64,000 nt of DNA from Prochlorococcus sp. AG-409-P19. GTDB taxonomy: Bacteria; Cyanobacteriota; Cyanobacteriia; PCC-6307; Cyanobiaceae. The translations under genes were made by a program, and so were the position numbers. This document shows, in pieces, positions 38,609 to 48,834 of this stretch. The stretch covers positions 83,406-147,405 of the forward strand of contig QCKO01000002.1 of NCBI GenBank assembly GCA_003215315.1, written 5' to 3'. The first letter of the stretch is position 1. Each line of letters opens with the position of its first letter. The notes under the pieces are model-generated. The model worked only from the letters and a program-made list of their open reading frames with translations. It had not been told where the DNA came from and made no database searches.

Positions 38609-39136
38609 ATGAGTGATTCATACCATGACCATCAAGGGAATGGAAGGAACTTCCCAGGTCAAAGAGATGGCGGGCGCAACACTTTTCGAGGAGGCAGAAA
38701 TTCGGGCAATCGTGATAATGGTGGCTTTCGAATAAGGCTCAGCGACAATGAAATGCGTGCTGCAAGGTCTCTTCAAGAAACTTTTAACCTTAGGTCAACC
38801 ATTGCAGTTCTAGGCTTTGCCCTTAGAACACTTGCCCAAATGCTGGAAGAAGGAAAGTTAGAAGAATTTGTGAAGGAATACAAATCTCAAGCTCCATACA
38901 AGGAAAGCAAGCAAAATCAATACAGCCGGAGAAATAGATATGATAATGAAAGTCAAAAGGAATCTGGCTCAAAAGCAAATCCTTTTGCTAGGCCTGAAAA
39001 ACCTCAGCCAAACACAGTCGAAGAACAATCTAATTCTGTAGAGGAAGAACATCAGTCAACAGACCGGCAAGAACAAAATTCAAATGAAGAAACCATAATT
39101 TCAGGAGAAAAAGATTCGTCAACATCTGATTCCTAA
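38609..39136 (+). CDS. probable ribbon-helix-helix protein with disordered Gly/Arg-rich and acidic tails
   Basis: Protein of 175 residues in three parts. Residues 1-40 are Gly-, Arg- and Asn-rich with RGG-like units (RDGGRN, FRGGRN, RDNGGF). Residues 41-85 fit a ribbon-helix-helix fold: strand FRIRLS, helix DNEMRAARSLQETFNL, turn RST, and a second helix IAVLGFALRTLAQMLEEG. The remaining 85 residues are polar, acidic and Gln/Ser-rich, probably disordered. Such a layout suggests a nucleic-acid-binding protein. trpS begins directly at the base after its stop, so the two are one transcript. I do not know a named family. Confidence 0.65.
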   Translation: MSDSYHDHQGNGRNFPGQRDGGRNTFRGGRNSGNRDNGGFRIRLSDNEMRAARSLQETFNLRSTIAVLGFALRTLAQMLEEGKLEEFVKEYKSQAPYKESKQNQYSRRNRYDNESQKESGSKANPFARPEKPQPNTVEEQSNSVEEEHQSTDRQEQNSNEETIISGEKDSSTSDS

Positions 39137-40150
39137 GTGATTCAAAAACGCGTTTTATCTGGAGTTCAGCCAACAGGGTCTATTCACATAGGTAATTGGC
39201 TAGGCGCTATTCGTAACTGGGTGGATCTTCAAGATACACACGATACTTTTGTTTGCGTGGTAGACCTTCATGCAATAACAGTTCCACATGATCCAAAGAA
39301 ACTTGCAAATGAGACTTTGTCGACAGCAGCTATTTATCTGGCCTGCGGAATGGATCCTAAAAAATGCTCAATCTTTATTCAAAGCGAAATAACAGCTCAT
39401 TCTGAACTTTGTTGGATCCTCAATTGCATAACCCCTTTAAATTGGATGGAAAGAATGATCCAATTTAAAGAAAAAGCTATTAAACAAGGAGACAATGTAT
39501 CAATAGGATTATTAGACTATCCCGTATTAATGGCAGCAGATATTCTTCTTTATGATTCAGACCTAGTTCCTGTAGGAGAAGATCAAAAACAGCACCTTGA
39601 ATTAGCCCGAGATATTGCAGCACAAAGAATTAATGCAAAATTCGCCAAAAAGGATCATCCGATTTTAAAAGTTCCTCAACCCTTAATTCTAAAGAATGGA
39701 GCAAAAATAATGAGTCTCACAGATGGAACAAAAAAAATGAGTAAAAGTGATCAAAACGAAAATAGTAGGATTTCACTTTTAGACTCACCAGATTTAATAA
39801 CAAAAAAAATCAAGAAAGCCAAAACAGATTCTGAAATAGGTTTAGAATTTAACAATCCCATCAGACCTGAAGCTAATAACCTTTTAAATATTTATTCAAT
39901 TATTTCTGGAAAGGATCCAGAAGATGTAGCCATTGAATGTAAAAATATTGGCTGGGGGAAATTTAAACCATTATTTACTGAAGCAATGATTACAGCTCTA
40001 TCACCAATACAAAATAAGTACAATGATTTAATGAATGACCCATATGAGCTTACTAATGTTTTAAAAGAAGGTAAAATAAAAGCAGAAGAAGTGTCTCAGG
40101 AAACTCTTAAAAAAGTAAAAAATGCTCTTGGATTTTATAAAGGTTCATAA
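39137..40150 (+). CDS. trpS: tryptophanyl-tRNA synthetase
   Basis: Class I aminoacyl-tRNA synthetase of 337 residues. The HIGH-type motif is HIGN at 17-20 after QPTGS, and the KMSKS loop is at 200-204, both with the flanking residues typical of TrpRS. It starts with GTG, directly after the TAA of the previous gene. thrS begins 4 bases after its stop. Confidence 0.97.
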   Translation: MIQKRVLSGVQPTGSIHIGNWLGAIRNWVDLQDTHDTFVCVVDLHAITVPHDPKKLANETLSTAAIYLACGMDPKKCSIFIQSEITAHSELCWILNCITPLNWMERMIQFKEKAIKQGDNVSIGLLDYPVLMAADILLYDSDLVPVGEDQKQHLELARDIAAQRINAKFAKKDHPILKVPQPLILKNGAKIMSLTDGTKKMSKSDQNENSRISLLDSPDLITKKIKKAKTDSEIGLEFNNPIRPEANNLLNIYSIISGKDPEDVAIECKNIGWGKFKPLFTEAMITALSPIQNKYNDLMNDPYELTNVLKEGKIKAEEVSQETLKKVKNALGFYKGS

Positions 40151-40154
40151 ATAG

Positions 40155-42077
40155 ATGCCAATAATTACATTACCTGACGGGAGTCAAAAAGAGTTTAAGA
40201 AACCAGTTTCAATTCTTGAAATAGCAGCTAGTATTGGACCTGGGCTAGCGAAGGCTGCCATTGCAGGAATAGTGAATGAAGAATTAATAGATGCATCTAT
40301 TCCTATCAAAAAAAATTCTAAAATACAAATAATTACAGCTAAAGATAAAGAAGGTCTAGAAATCATACGGCATTCATTTGCACATTTGCTTGGTCATGCG
40401 GTAAAGCAGCTATATCCTAAGGCGAAAATGGCAATTGGGCCAGTAATTGATGATGGATTTTATTATGATATTTCATATTCAACTCCTTTTAATCTTGATG
40501 ATATTAATAAGCTAGAAACGAAAATAGATACTCTTATAAAAAAAGATTATGATGTATTTGTTGAAATTGTAGATAAATCAAAAGCACTCGAGATTTTCAA
40601 AGGAAGAAATGAAAGTTTCAAAGTCGATATTATAAATAATATTCCAGAAAATGAAATTATTAAAATATATAAACATGAAGAGTATATAGACATGTGCCGA
40701 GGACCACATGTTCCAAACACTAGACACTTAAGAGCCTTTAAACTTATGAAGGTATCAGGAGCTTATTGGAGAGGTGACTCCAATAATGAAATGCTCCAAA
40801 GAATCTATGGAACAGCATGGAGTTCATCTAAAGAACTAAAAGAATATTTAAATAAGCTCGAAGAGGCAGAGAAAAGAGATCATAGAAAAATAGGAAAAAA
40901 ATTATCTCTTTTTCATTCACAAGAGGAAGCGCCAGGAATGGTTTTTTGGCATCCAAAAGGGTGGACTATTTATCAAGTCTTAGAAAAATTCATACGTGAA
41001 ACAATAAGCAAGCATGGCTATCAAGAAATCAAATCACCACAGATAGTTGATAGGACTTTATGGGAGAAGTCTGGTCATTGGGACAAGTTTAAAGATGATA
41101 TGTTTACTACAACTTCTGAGAATAGAGAGTATGCAATAAAGCCTATGAATTGTCCATGTCATATTCAAGTTTTCAATCAAGGCCTAAAGAGCTATAAAGA
41201 TCTGCCAATTAGGTTGGCTGAGTTTGGCTCTTGTCATAGGAATGAACCATCTGGAGCCCTGCATGGGCTAATGAGAGTAAGGAACTTTGTGCAAGATGAT
41301 GCTCATATCTTCTGCACAGAAGAACAAATACAAGATGAGGTATCTAACTTTATAGACCTGGTATTTGAAGTTTATAACGCATTTGGATTCAACTCTATAT
41401 TGATAAAATTATCTACAAGGCCAGAAAAGAGGGTTGGTAGCGATCAAATTTGGGACAAAGCAGAAAAGTCTTTATCAGATGCCCTTAATAACAAAGGCTT
41501 AAGTTGGTCACTATTGCCTGGAGAAGGTGCATTTTATGGACCAAAAATTGAATTTTCATTAGAAGACTGTTTAGGCAGAGTCTGGCAATGTGGAACAATT
41601 CAGGTCGATTTTTCCATGCCAACCAGACTTGATGCAACATATATAGATTCCGAAGGCAAAAAGCAATCACCTGTAATGCTTCACAGAGCTATACTAGGAT
41701 CTTTTGAAAGATTTATTGGAATATTAATTGAAAATTATGCAGGTCAATTCCCCTGCTGGTTATCACCAGTACAAGTCATAGTAATGAGTATTACAGATAG
41801 AAACAATAAAACCTGCAAAGAGATCCAAGATGACTTAAAAAATAATGGTTACAGAGCTAATATTGATTTAAGAAATGAGAAAATAGGCTTTAAGATTAGG
41901 GAGCATACTATTCAAAAAATACCATATTTAATTGTCATTGGAGATAAAGAAGAAGCAAGCAACAAAGTATCTGTCAGAACAAGAGAAGGAAATGACTTAG
42001 GCATTATAAGCCTACAAGAGTTTAAATCATTACTAAATACTTCAATAATTTCAAAAGATATAGGTCTTAAAAAATAA
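40155..42077 (+). CDS. thrS: threonyl-tRNA synthetase
   Basis: Class II synthetase of 640 residues with all four parts: TGS domain (1-60), the editing-like second domain (about 65-225, with [16 protein letters not shown] as its metal motif), the catalytic core (NCPCHIQVF zinc site, [15 protein letters not shown] motif 2, [11 protein letters not shown] motif 3), and the C-terminal anticodon domain from about 535. Complete in length and motifs. It is part of a tight plus-strand run from 38609 on. Confidence 0.97.
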   Translation: MPIITLPDGSQKEFKKPVSILEIAASIGPGLAKAAIAGIVNEELIDASIPIKKNSKIQIITAKDKEGLEIIRHSFAHLLGHAVKQLYPKAKMAIGPVIDDGFYYDISYSTPFNLDDINKLETKIDTLIKKDYDVFVEIVDKSKALEIFKGRNESFKVDIINNIPENEIIKIYKHEEYIDMCRGPHVPNTRHLRAFKLMKVSGAYWRGDSNNEMLQRIYGTAWSSSKELKEYLNKLEEAEKRDHRKIGKKLSLFHSQEEAPGMVFWHPKGWTIYQVLEKFIRETISKHGYQEIKSPQIVDRTLWEKSGHWDKFKDDMFTTTSENREYAIKPMNCPCHIQVFNQGLKSYKDLPIRLAEFGSCHRNEPSGALHGLMRVRNFVQDDAHIFCTEEQIQDEVSNFIDLVFEVYNAFGFNSILIKLSTRPEKRVGSDQIWDKAEKSLSDALNNKGLSWSLLPGEGAFYGPKIEFSLEDCLGRVWQCGTIQVDFSMPTRLDATYIDSEGKKQSPVMLHRAILGSFERFIGILIENYAGQFPCWLSPVQVIVMSITDRNNKTCKEIQDDLKNNGYRANIDLRNEKIGFKIREHTIQKIPYLIVIGDKEEASNKVSVRTREGNDLGIISLQEFKSLLNTSIISKDIGLKK

Positions 42078-42091
42078 CCAAATTATTTTTT

Positions 42092-43135
42092 ATGAACTTA
42101 TTAGCAGGAGATCTTGGAGGAACAAAAACAACATTAGCAATATATAATTGGGATAAAATCCCTAAAAAGATTTATAGCAAAAATTATAGATCTAGGGAAT
42201 GGAATTCTTTTGAGGAAATCCTAAATGATTTTATTAATTTCCTTCCTTCCTCAATAACTTTCCCTCAATATGGATGTATTGGAGTAGCAGGAAATGTTTC
42301 AAAAAGATCCTTTAAAATTACTAATTTGAACTGGGAAATAAACATCAAAAAATTATCTGAAATCTCTAACATTACAAACCTTGAAATAATTAATGATTTC
42401 TCTGTATTAATTTATGGAGTTCCTTTTTTCGATAAAACCCAATATACAGCCATACAAGGCAATAAAAATAATAAAGCTCCAATCAATGAAGAGATAATTG
42501 GTGTAATAGGAGCAGGAACAGGGCTAGGAATGGCAAGAGGATTTTACAAAAAGAACAACATAATTGCCTTACCAAGTGAAGGAGGTCACAGAGAATTTCC
42601 TATTAGAACTTATGAGGAATGGAAATTCTGTCAGTGGCTTAAAAAAGATTTAAAAATAAATCGGTTATCCATTGAAAGAGTTGTAAGTGGCACAGGTCTT
42701 GGCCATATAGCAAGATGGAGACTTTTACAAAAAGACGCAGAGAATCATCCTCTACAAGCAATTTTCAAGAAAACACCGTATCAAAGAGATCCAAGGATAG
42801 ATCTTCCTTCCATTGTTAGTAGATCAGCAAAAAAGGGAGATCCCATAATGTCTGAAGCTTTACAACTTTGGACAAGCGCGTATGGATCAGTTACTGGAGA
42901 TTTTGCATTGCACGAACTTTGTTCGACTGGGCTATGGATAGCTGGGGGAGCAACCGCTAAAAACCCAAACGCAATAAGGTCTAAGACGTTTCTAGATTCA
43001 TTCAGAAACAAAGGAAGATTTCAAGAATATCTATCAAAAATTCCCATTATGGTTCTACTAGATACTGATGCTGGTCTTTTCAGTTCTGCGTGCAGAGCAC
43101 ACATAATTGCCGAATCAAATGGGAGACTTAATTAA
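42092..43135 (+). CDS. glk: glucokinase
   Basis: ATP-dependent glucose kinase of the bacterial glucokinase family (not ROK), 347 residues. The phosphate loop LAGDLGGTKTT is at 4-14. INDFSVL holds the catalytic Asp, GAGTGLGMAR binds ATP, and PSEGGHREFP is the sugar-binding block. WIAGGATAKNP near the end forms the C-terminal adenosine site. Together with glgA and glgB in this window it links free glucose and glycogen metabolism. Starts 14 bases after thrS. Confidence 0.94.
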   Translation: MNLLAGDLGGTKTTLAIYNWDKIPKKIYSKNYRSREWNSFEEILNDFINFLPSSITFPQYGCIGVAGNVSKRSFKITNLNWEINIKKLSEISNITNLEIINDFSVLIYGVPFFDKTQYTAIQGNKNNKAPINEEIIGVIGAGTGLGMARGFYKKNNIIALPSEGGHREFPIRTYEEWKFCQWLKKDLKINRLSIERVVSGTGLGHIARWRLLQKDAENHPLQAIFKKTPYQRDPRIDLPSIVSRSAKKGDPIMSEALQLWTSAYGSVTGDFALHELCSTGLWIAGGATAKNPNAIRSKTFLDSFRNKGRFQEYLSKIPIMVLLDTDAGLFSSACRAHIIAESNGRLN

Positions 43136-43147
43136 AAGAAGGAAAAC

Positions 43148-44095
43148 ATGGCGCCGCCGCGCATAGGACAAACAGTCGTAGTAGAAGTCCCCTCTACTAC
43201 CGCAAACATAGGTCCAGGGTTTGATTGCCTAGGTGCTGCTCTAGACCTGACCAATCAATTCACCATCCAACGGATCGAAGGGAACGGTGAAAGATTTGAG
43301 CTCATCATGGAGAGCACTGAAGGGAATCATTTAAGAGGAGGCCCTGAAAATCTTTTCTATAGAGCCGCACAAAGAGTTTGGAAAGCCGCAGGAATAGAAC
43401 CTGTCGCATTAGAAGCAAGAGTAAAATTAGCAGTCCCTCCCGCAAGAGGACTAGGAAGCAGTGCTACAGCAATAGTCGCCGGACTAGTAGGAGCAAATGC
43501 TCTAGCTGGATGTCCCCTCCCAAAGGAAAAACTCCTAGAGCTTGCAATTGACATCGAAGGTCATCCAGACAATGTTGTTCCATCTCTGATAGGTGGCCTT
43601 TGCATTACCGCTAAAACAGCATCAGAACGTTGGAGGGTAAGCAGATGTGAATGGACTCCATCAATAAAAGCAGTAGTTGCAATTCCCTCTATCCGGCTTA
43701 GTACAAGCGAAGCAAGAAGAGTTATGCCTCAAAACATCCCAGTAAATGATGCCGTTATGAACCTTGGAGCTCTGACTCTTTTACTTCAAGGCCTTAGGAC
43801 AGGAAATGAAGAACTTATTGCAGATGGAATGCATGACAGACTTCATGAGCCTTATAGATGGGGATTAATCAAGGGAGGTCTAGAAGTCAAAGAAGCCGCG
43901 AAAAATGCAGGGGCCTTAGGATGTGCAATAAGTGGAGCAGGGCCTAGTATTTTAGCTTTATGCAAAGAAGCAAAAGGAAGGGAAGTAAGCGTAGCGATGG
44001 TTAAGGCATGGGAATCAGCTGGAGTCGCAAGCAGAGCCCCATTAATGAGCCTTCAAACAAAAGGGAGTCTATGCGTTTCGAATGTTAATGGGTAG
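43148..44095 (+). CDS. thrB: homoserine kinase
   Basis: GHMP-family kinase that phosphorylates L-homoserine on the path to threonine; 315 residues. The N-terminal VEVPSTTANIGPGFDCLG, the ATP loop PPARGLGSSATA at 97-108 and the C-terminal GCAISGAGPSILAL are all present. Its base composition stands out: bases 43141-43320 hold 92 G+C of 180 (51%), while 42121-42300 in the preceding glk gene hold 52 of 180 (29%). Otherwise ordinary in context, 12 bases after glk. Confidence 0.96.
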   Translation: MAPPRIGQTVVVEVPSTTANIGPGFDCLGAALDLTNQFTIQRIEGNGERFELIMESTEGNHLRGGPENLFYRAAQRVWKAAGIEPVALEARVKLAVPPARGLGSSATAIVAGLVGANALAGCPLPKEKLLELAIDIEGHPDNVVPSLIGGLCITAKTASERWRVSRCEWTPSIKAVVAIPSIRLSTSEARRVMPQNIPVNDAVMNLGALTLLLQGLRTGNEELIADGMHDRLHEPYRWGLIKGGLEVKEAAKNAGALGCAISGAGPSILALCKEAKGREVSVAMVKAWESAGVASRAPLMSLQTKGSLCVSNVNG

Positions 44096-44131
44096 TTCTA
44101 CTTATCATTGTCGCCATAAGCTGTTAAGTTC

Positions 44132-45724
44132 ATGTTCGATCATTTTCTAATCATGGACGCTTATTTGCCACTTCAGGCTGCGTCCCAGACTGCAATTCCC
44201 TGGCTTTCCTTAATTGTTCTCCTGCCTGCAGTTGGGGCATTGATAATGCCATTTCTCCCAAAAGAGGAACAAAAATCTTCTAATTTGCCAAGGAATCTGG
44301 CACTTGTTTTTTTACTTTTAGACTTTCTCCTCATAGTTGGAGTTTTCTGGAGCCTATTCAATTCAAACAATAATCAGCTGCAATTAGTCGAAAGATTGCA
44401 ATGGCTTCCCTCTATTGGACTTGAATGGTCACTTGGCGTTGACGGACTTTCAGCTCCCTTGGTTGCCCTAAGTGGACTAATAACATTGCTTTCAGCAGCT
44501 GCGAGTTGGAAAGTCAAGCAAAAGACAAGGCTATATTTTGCATTATTATTAATTCAAGCTTCAGCACAGGCTTTAGTCTTCTTATCACAAGACTTCTTAT
44601 TATTTTTCTTAGCATGGGAATTAGAGCTTGTTCCCGTTTATCTTTTAATTGCAATCTGGGGAGGAAAAAGAAGACTATATGCTGCCACTAAATTCATTCT
44701 TTACACTGCCCTTGCTTCACTACTAATACTAATAAGCGGTTTAGCTTTAGCACTTTCAGACAATAACTTCACCTTAAATCTAACTGAATTAGCTAATAAA
44801 TCAGCTCATGGAAATTTTGGTTTACTTTGTTACTTAGGTTTTTTAGTTGGCTTTGGCGTCAAGCTACCTATTTTTCCACTACATACCTGGCTCCCAGATG
44901 CACACGGGGAAGCAAATGCACCTGTTTCAATGCTACTAGCTGGGATTTTATTAAAAATGGGTGGCTATGCACTTTTAAGGTTTAACGTGCAAATACTTCC
45001 TGAATCTCATTTAATTTTAGCTCCAGCACTAATAGTAATTGGTATAGTAAATATTATTTATGGTGCATTAAATGCATTTGCACAAGATAATGTAAAAAGA
45101 AGAATTGCTTGCAGCTCTGTGAGTCATATGGGCTTTGTACTTCTTGGAATTGGGGCCGTAAATGCACTTGGAATAAGTGGTGCAATGCTACAAATGATAA
45201 GTCATGGATTAATAGCAGCAGCAATGTTTTTTATAACTGGTAGTTTTTATGAGAGAACAAATACCTTATCAATACCAAATATGGGAGGACTTGCGAAAGC
45301 ACTCCCAATTACATTCGCTTTATTTCTAACTAGTTCTTTAGCTTCTCTAGCGTTACCTGGAATGAGCGGTTTCATCAGCGAGATCACAGTATTCTTAGGA
45401 ATAACTAGTCAAGATGGGTTTACATCTATTTTTAGAGCAACAACAATTCTCATTGCTGCAATTGGACTAGTTCTAACACCTATATATTTGTTATCAATGT
45501 GTAGAAGAGTATTTTTTGGGCCACGAATTCCTGCTTTATCGATGGTAGAAGAAATGAATGCAAGAGAACTAACTATAAGTTTAAGCCTACTAATCCCAAC
45601 ACTTGTTATTGGATTTTGGCCTCGCATAGCAATTAACTTATACGAAACATCTACAAATGCACTTGCTGAATCTTTAACTAGCCAAAACCTTATAGCAATG
45701 AGCCAATCTCTATTAATTAATTAA
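44132..45724 (+). CDS. ndhD: NAD(P)H dehydrogenase-like complex subunit NdhD
   Basis: Membrane subunit of the cyanobacterial NDH-1 complex, 530 residues, with about fourteen hydrophobic helices. It takes part in proton pumping during respiration and cyclic electron flow in the thylakoid. Signatures are the [21 protein letters not shown] helix with its conserved Glu, [25 protein letters not shown] sequence ([15 protein letters not shown]) and [12 protein letters not shown]. The start may be at 44132 or at the ATG 44153 (MDAYLPL). Whether it is the NdhD1 or NdhD2 type is unclear from reading alone. Confidence 0.95.
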   Translation: MFDHFLIMDAYLPLQAASQTAIPWLSLIVLLPAVGALIMPFLPKEEQKSSNLPRNLALVFLLLDFLLIVGVFWSLFNSNNNQLQLVERLQWLPSIGLEWSLGVDGLSAPLVALSGLITLLSAAASWKVKQKTRLYFALLLIQASAQALVFLSQDFLLFFLAWELELVPVYLLIAIWGGKRRLYAATKFILYTALASLLILISGLALALSDNNFTLNLTELANKSAHGNFGLLCYLGFLVGFGVKLPIFPLHTWLPDAHGEANAPVSMLLAGILLKMGGYALLRFNVQILPESHLILAPALIVIGIVNIIYGALNAFAQDNVKRRIACSSVSHMGFVLLGIGAVNALGISGAMLQMISHGLIAAAMFFITGSFYERTNTLSIPNMGGLAKALPITFALFLTSSLASLALPGMSGFISEITVFLGITSQDGFTSIFRATTILIAAIGLVLTPIYLLSMCRRVFFGPRIPALSMVEEMNARELTISLSLLIPTLVIGFWPRIAINLYETSTNALAESLTSQNLIAMSQSLLIN

Positions 45725-45726
45725 AA

Positions 45727-47847
45727 ATGACTCCAAGAAACTTCAGCTCTCCGTTACTTAAAGGACATGGACTACCAAATTTCAAGGAAATCACCCCTGT
45801 TCAAATAAAAACAGATATACCTATTTTAATAGATAATTTAAAAAGTAAATTTAGTCATTTAGAAGAAAATATTTCCGAACTACTTATCAAAGAACAGCCT
45901 GTTACTTGGGAAATAATAATGGACCCACTATATGAAATAGGGGAGGACTTAAGATGGAGTTGGGGCATAGTTACCCACTTAAATGCAGTCTGTAACTCTC
46001 AGGATTTACGCGATGCATATTCTTCTCAGCAGCCAGAAATAATTAGACTTGGAAATAAACTTGGTCAAAGTCAGTTAATCTATAAAGCACTGTCTGAACT
46101 TAAACAAAACGGAAAGCATAATCTAAATAGAACTCAGTTAAGAATTATTGAGTCAGAAATTTTATCTATGAAGAATAGAGGTGTAGGTCTAAATAAAGAT
46201 AGGAAGATGATATTCAATTCTAGAAGCGAAAGGCTTGCTGAACTATCAAATCAATTCAGCAATAATGTACTAGATGCGACAAAAACATGGAGCCTTTTAC
46301 TTAATCATCCCAAAGAGATAGAAGGTCTCCCCAAGCGTGCCTTGGAAACTATGGCCATTGCGGCCAAAGAAGCAGGAGATATTCATATAACAGACAAAAC
46401 AGATCCTTCGTGGGAGAAAGGACCTTGGAGAGTTGGATTGGATATGCCTAGATATATTCCTTTTATGACTTATTCAAAAAGCAGAGAGTTACGTGAAAAG
46501 ATCTATAAAGCTTTTGTTAGTAGAGCAAGTAAAGGAACTCTAAATAATCAAGAAATTATTGTAGAAATTTTAGATTTAAGAAAACAACAAGCCCAAGAAC
46601 TGGGCTATAAAAACTGGGCAGAAATAAGTTTATGCAACAAAATGGCGAGAAAAGAAAGTGCCGTTGATGAGTTATTGGAGGAGTTAAGAACAGCTGCATT
46701 ACCTTTTGCAAAAAAAGAAATTGAAGCTCTCAAAGAATTTGCAAGAAATAATGGCTCAAAGGAATCGAGTGATTTAGCCCCATGGGATATTAGTTTTTGG
46801 TCAGAAAAGCTTAGGGAAAAGTTATTTGACCTGGATCAAGAAAAGCTTCGTCCTTGGTTTCCTCTAGATCAAGTACTTAATGGATTATTTAGCCTTTGCA
46901 CAAGACTTTTCGATATAACTTTTGAGCAAGCAGACAAAGAAGCTCCTACTTGGCACGAAGATGTTCGTTTCTTTAATGTAATTGACCGGACTGGAAATAA
47001 AATAGCCTCCTTCTTTCTAGACCCATTTAGCAGACCCTCAAATAAAAGAGGAGGAGCTTGGATGGATGAATGTCTATCTAGACACAAAAATAAAGAAGGT
47101 GAAATTGTTTTACCCGTTGCCTATCTAGTTTGCAATCAAACCCCACCAGTAGGCAATACGCCAAGCCTAATGAGCTTCTCAGAAGTCGAAACTCTTTTTC
47201 ACGAGTTTGGCCATGGACTACAACACATGCTAACGACTGTTGAATATCCTCAAGCAGCAGGGATAAACAACGTTGAGTGGGATGCAGTTGAATTACCAAG
47301 TCAATTCATGGAAAACTGGTGTTTAGAGAAAAAAACAATCAGTGAAATTGCAAAACATTGGGAAACAAAACAACCGTTACCAAAAGAAGAAATTGACAAA
47401 CTCCGGAAAAGCAAAACATTTAACTCGGGTTTGGCCACACTGAGACAGATTCATTTTGCAATAACAGACCTTAAATTACATAGTCAATGGGATAACGACG
47501 ATCCAACAACACCAGACCAGATAAGACGAGAAATTGCCAAAACAACTTCAGTAATTCCGCCAATCCCTGAAGATCAATTTCTTTGTGCTTTTAGTCATAT
47601 CTTTGCAGGTGGTTATTCAGCTGGTTACTACTCTTACAAATGGGCAGAGGTTCTAAGCTCAGATGCTTTTGAAGCCTTTGAAGAAGTTGGACTTCACAAC
47701 GAGCAAGAAATAAAGTTCATAGGAGAACGATATCGTAATTCTATTCTTAGCTTAGGTGGCAGTCTTGCACCCATAGATATCTTTACTAAGTTTAGAGGTA
47801 GACCACCTTCAACAAAGGCATTAATTAGACATTGCGGACTTAAATAG
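45727..47847 (+). CDS. prlC: oligopeptidase A-like zinc metallopeptidase (M3 family)
   Basis: Cytoplasmic thimet-type peptidase of 706 residues that should break down short peptides, including cleaved signal peptides. The zinc-binding HEFGH motif is His492-Glu493 to His496 (ETLFHEFGHGLQHML). The third ligand region is NNVEWDAVELPSQFMENW, and FAGGYSAGYYSYKWAEVLSSDAFEAF is the usual C-terminal block that holds substrate. It starts 2 bases after ndhD and its last 8 bases overlap the convergent lipase-like gene. Confidence 0.94.
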   Translation: MTPRNFSSPLLKGHGLPNFKEITPVQIKTDIPILIDNLKSKFSHLEENISELLIKEQPVTWEIIMDPLYEIGEDLRWSWGIVTHLNAVCNSQDLRDAYSSQQPEIIRLGNKLGQSQLIYKALSELKQNGKHNLNRTQLRIIESEILSMKNRGVGLNKDRKMIFNSRSERLAELSNQFSNNVLDATKTWSLLLNHPKEIEGLPKRALETMAIAAKEAGDIHITDKTDPSWEKGPWRVGLDMPRYIPFMTYSKSRELREKIYKAFVSRASKGTLNNQEIIVEILDLRKQQAQELGYKNWAEISLCNKMARKESAVDELLEELRTAALPFAKKEIEALKEFARNNGSKESSDLAPWDISFWSEKLREKLFDLDQEKLRPWFPLDQVLNGLFSLCTRLFDITFEQADKEAPTWHEDVRFFNVIDRTGNKIASFFLDPFSRPSNKRGGAWMDECLSRHKNKEGEIVLPVAYLVCNQTPPVGNTPSLMSFSEVETLFHEFGHGLQHMLTTVEYPQAAGINNVEWDAVELPSQFMENWCLEKKTISEIAKHWETKQPLPKEEIDKLRKSKTFNSGLATLRQIHFAITDLKLHSQWDNDDPTTPDQIRREIAKTTSVIPPIPEDQFLCAFSHIFAGGYSAGYYSYKWAEVLSSDAFEAFEEVGLHNEQEIKFIGERYRNSILSLGGSLAPIDIFTKFRGRPPSTKALIRHCGLK

Positions 47848-48445
47848 CACCATTAAGAATCTTATTGCCCAACATATCTAAAGCAATTGGATGAGAAATT
47901 AAATCTTTATGCGTTAAGACTGGAATGCGGAAATAATCACCAATTGGCAAGACAGATTGCCAACCTGGGAATGACATCAAATCCCAAAAACAAAAAAAAC
48001 TTGTGCATTTAACTTTTTTCAATTTTGAGGTACCTTTATTTAATTCGAATAGCAATTGACTACCTTTTTTCATTTCCGACACACCTGGAAACAAAAAAGA
48101 TGGAACCAACTGAGCAGTAAGTGTTCCATTATGAGGACTCCCAATACTGATAAAGTGATTTGTTCTAGAAAATCCATTCCATTCCTGCAACCAGAGCCTT
48201 GAGATTATGCCACCCATTGAAAACCCTAATAAGTCAATTGTTTGATGTGAGCCAATTTCATTCAATACATATTCATTCAAATCTTCGGCTAACCGTCGAA
48301 TAGAAGTTCGACCGAAATCATGAGGTAGAAAAGGCGTATAAATTGGAATTTCATCATCTTCAAGTTGAGAAATTAACTTCTTAAAAATCCTCGGGCTATC
48401 CCAAAGTCCATGCACTAAAACAATTGGTTTACTTTTCAACTCCAA
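47840..48445 (-). CDS. alpha/beta hydrolase, lipase-like
   Basis: Small serine hydrolase of 201 residues. The oxyanion HG is at 12-13 (VLVHGLWDS), the nucleophile elbow GFSMGG has Ser76 at 74-79, and SIGSPHNGT is the strand-loop typical of class 2 lipases and PGAP1-like proteins. The catalytic Asp/His are probably in the D of FFCFWDLMS and the His of VLTHKDL or LISHP. The substrate is unknown. It is the last gene of the minus-strand operon, 2 bases after folB. Confidence 0.82.
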   Translation of the reverse strand: MELKSKPIVLVHGLWDSPRIFKKLISQLEDDEIPIYTPFLPHDFGRTSIRRLAEDLNEYVLNEIGSHQTIDLLGFSMGGIISRLWLQEWNGFSRTNHFISIGSPHNGTLTAQLVPSFLFPGVSEMKKGSQLLFELNKGTSKLKKVKCTSFFCFWDLMSFPGWQSVLPIGDYFRIPVLTHKDLISHPIALDMLGNKILNGAI

Positions 48446-48447
48446 GC

Positions 48448-48834
48448 TTAATAACAGAGCTCAGTATAACGACTCCTTTCTATTGAAACATCACCATTAA
48501 AACCATTTACTGGAGGAGAGCATTTTTTAAGATGTATTTTCACAGGTAATTTCCCATATAAACTTTGAATAATGTCTAATATTTTCTCGCTGTAATGTTC
48601 AATGGTAAAACATTTAATTTCAGAGGAGTATTTCTGAATCAACTTAATGACAATGCTGTAATCAATAGAAAATTTAAGATCATCGAGTTTGGCAGCTTCA
48701 TCTAGATCTAGCCATAGACTTATATCTAGCAAAAAACTTTGGCCATGTATCCTTTCTTTCTCAAGAACCCCAACATGCGACCAAAGGTTTATATTCCGAA
48801 TATGAATAACACTAAGTTGTTTAGCAGAGCTCAC
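48448..48834 (-). CDS. folB: dihydroneopterin aldolase
   Basis: Folate synthesis enzyme of 128 residues that cuts dihydroneopterin to 6-hydroxymethyl-dihydropterin. [23 protein letters not shown] is the conserved N-terminal motif, [11 protein letters not shown] the central part, and Glu in [13 protein letters not shown] is an active-site residue. The start overlaps the proA stop by 4 bases, so translation is coupled. Length is normal. Confidence 0.92.
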   Translation of the reverse strand: MSSAKQLSVIHIRNINLWSHVGVLEKERIHGQSFLLDISLWLDLDEAAKLDDLKFSIDYSIVIKLIQKYSSEIKCFTIEHYSEKILDIIQSLYGKLPVKIHLKKCSPPVNGFNGDVSIERSRYTELCY

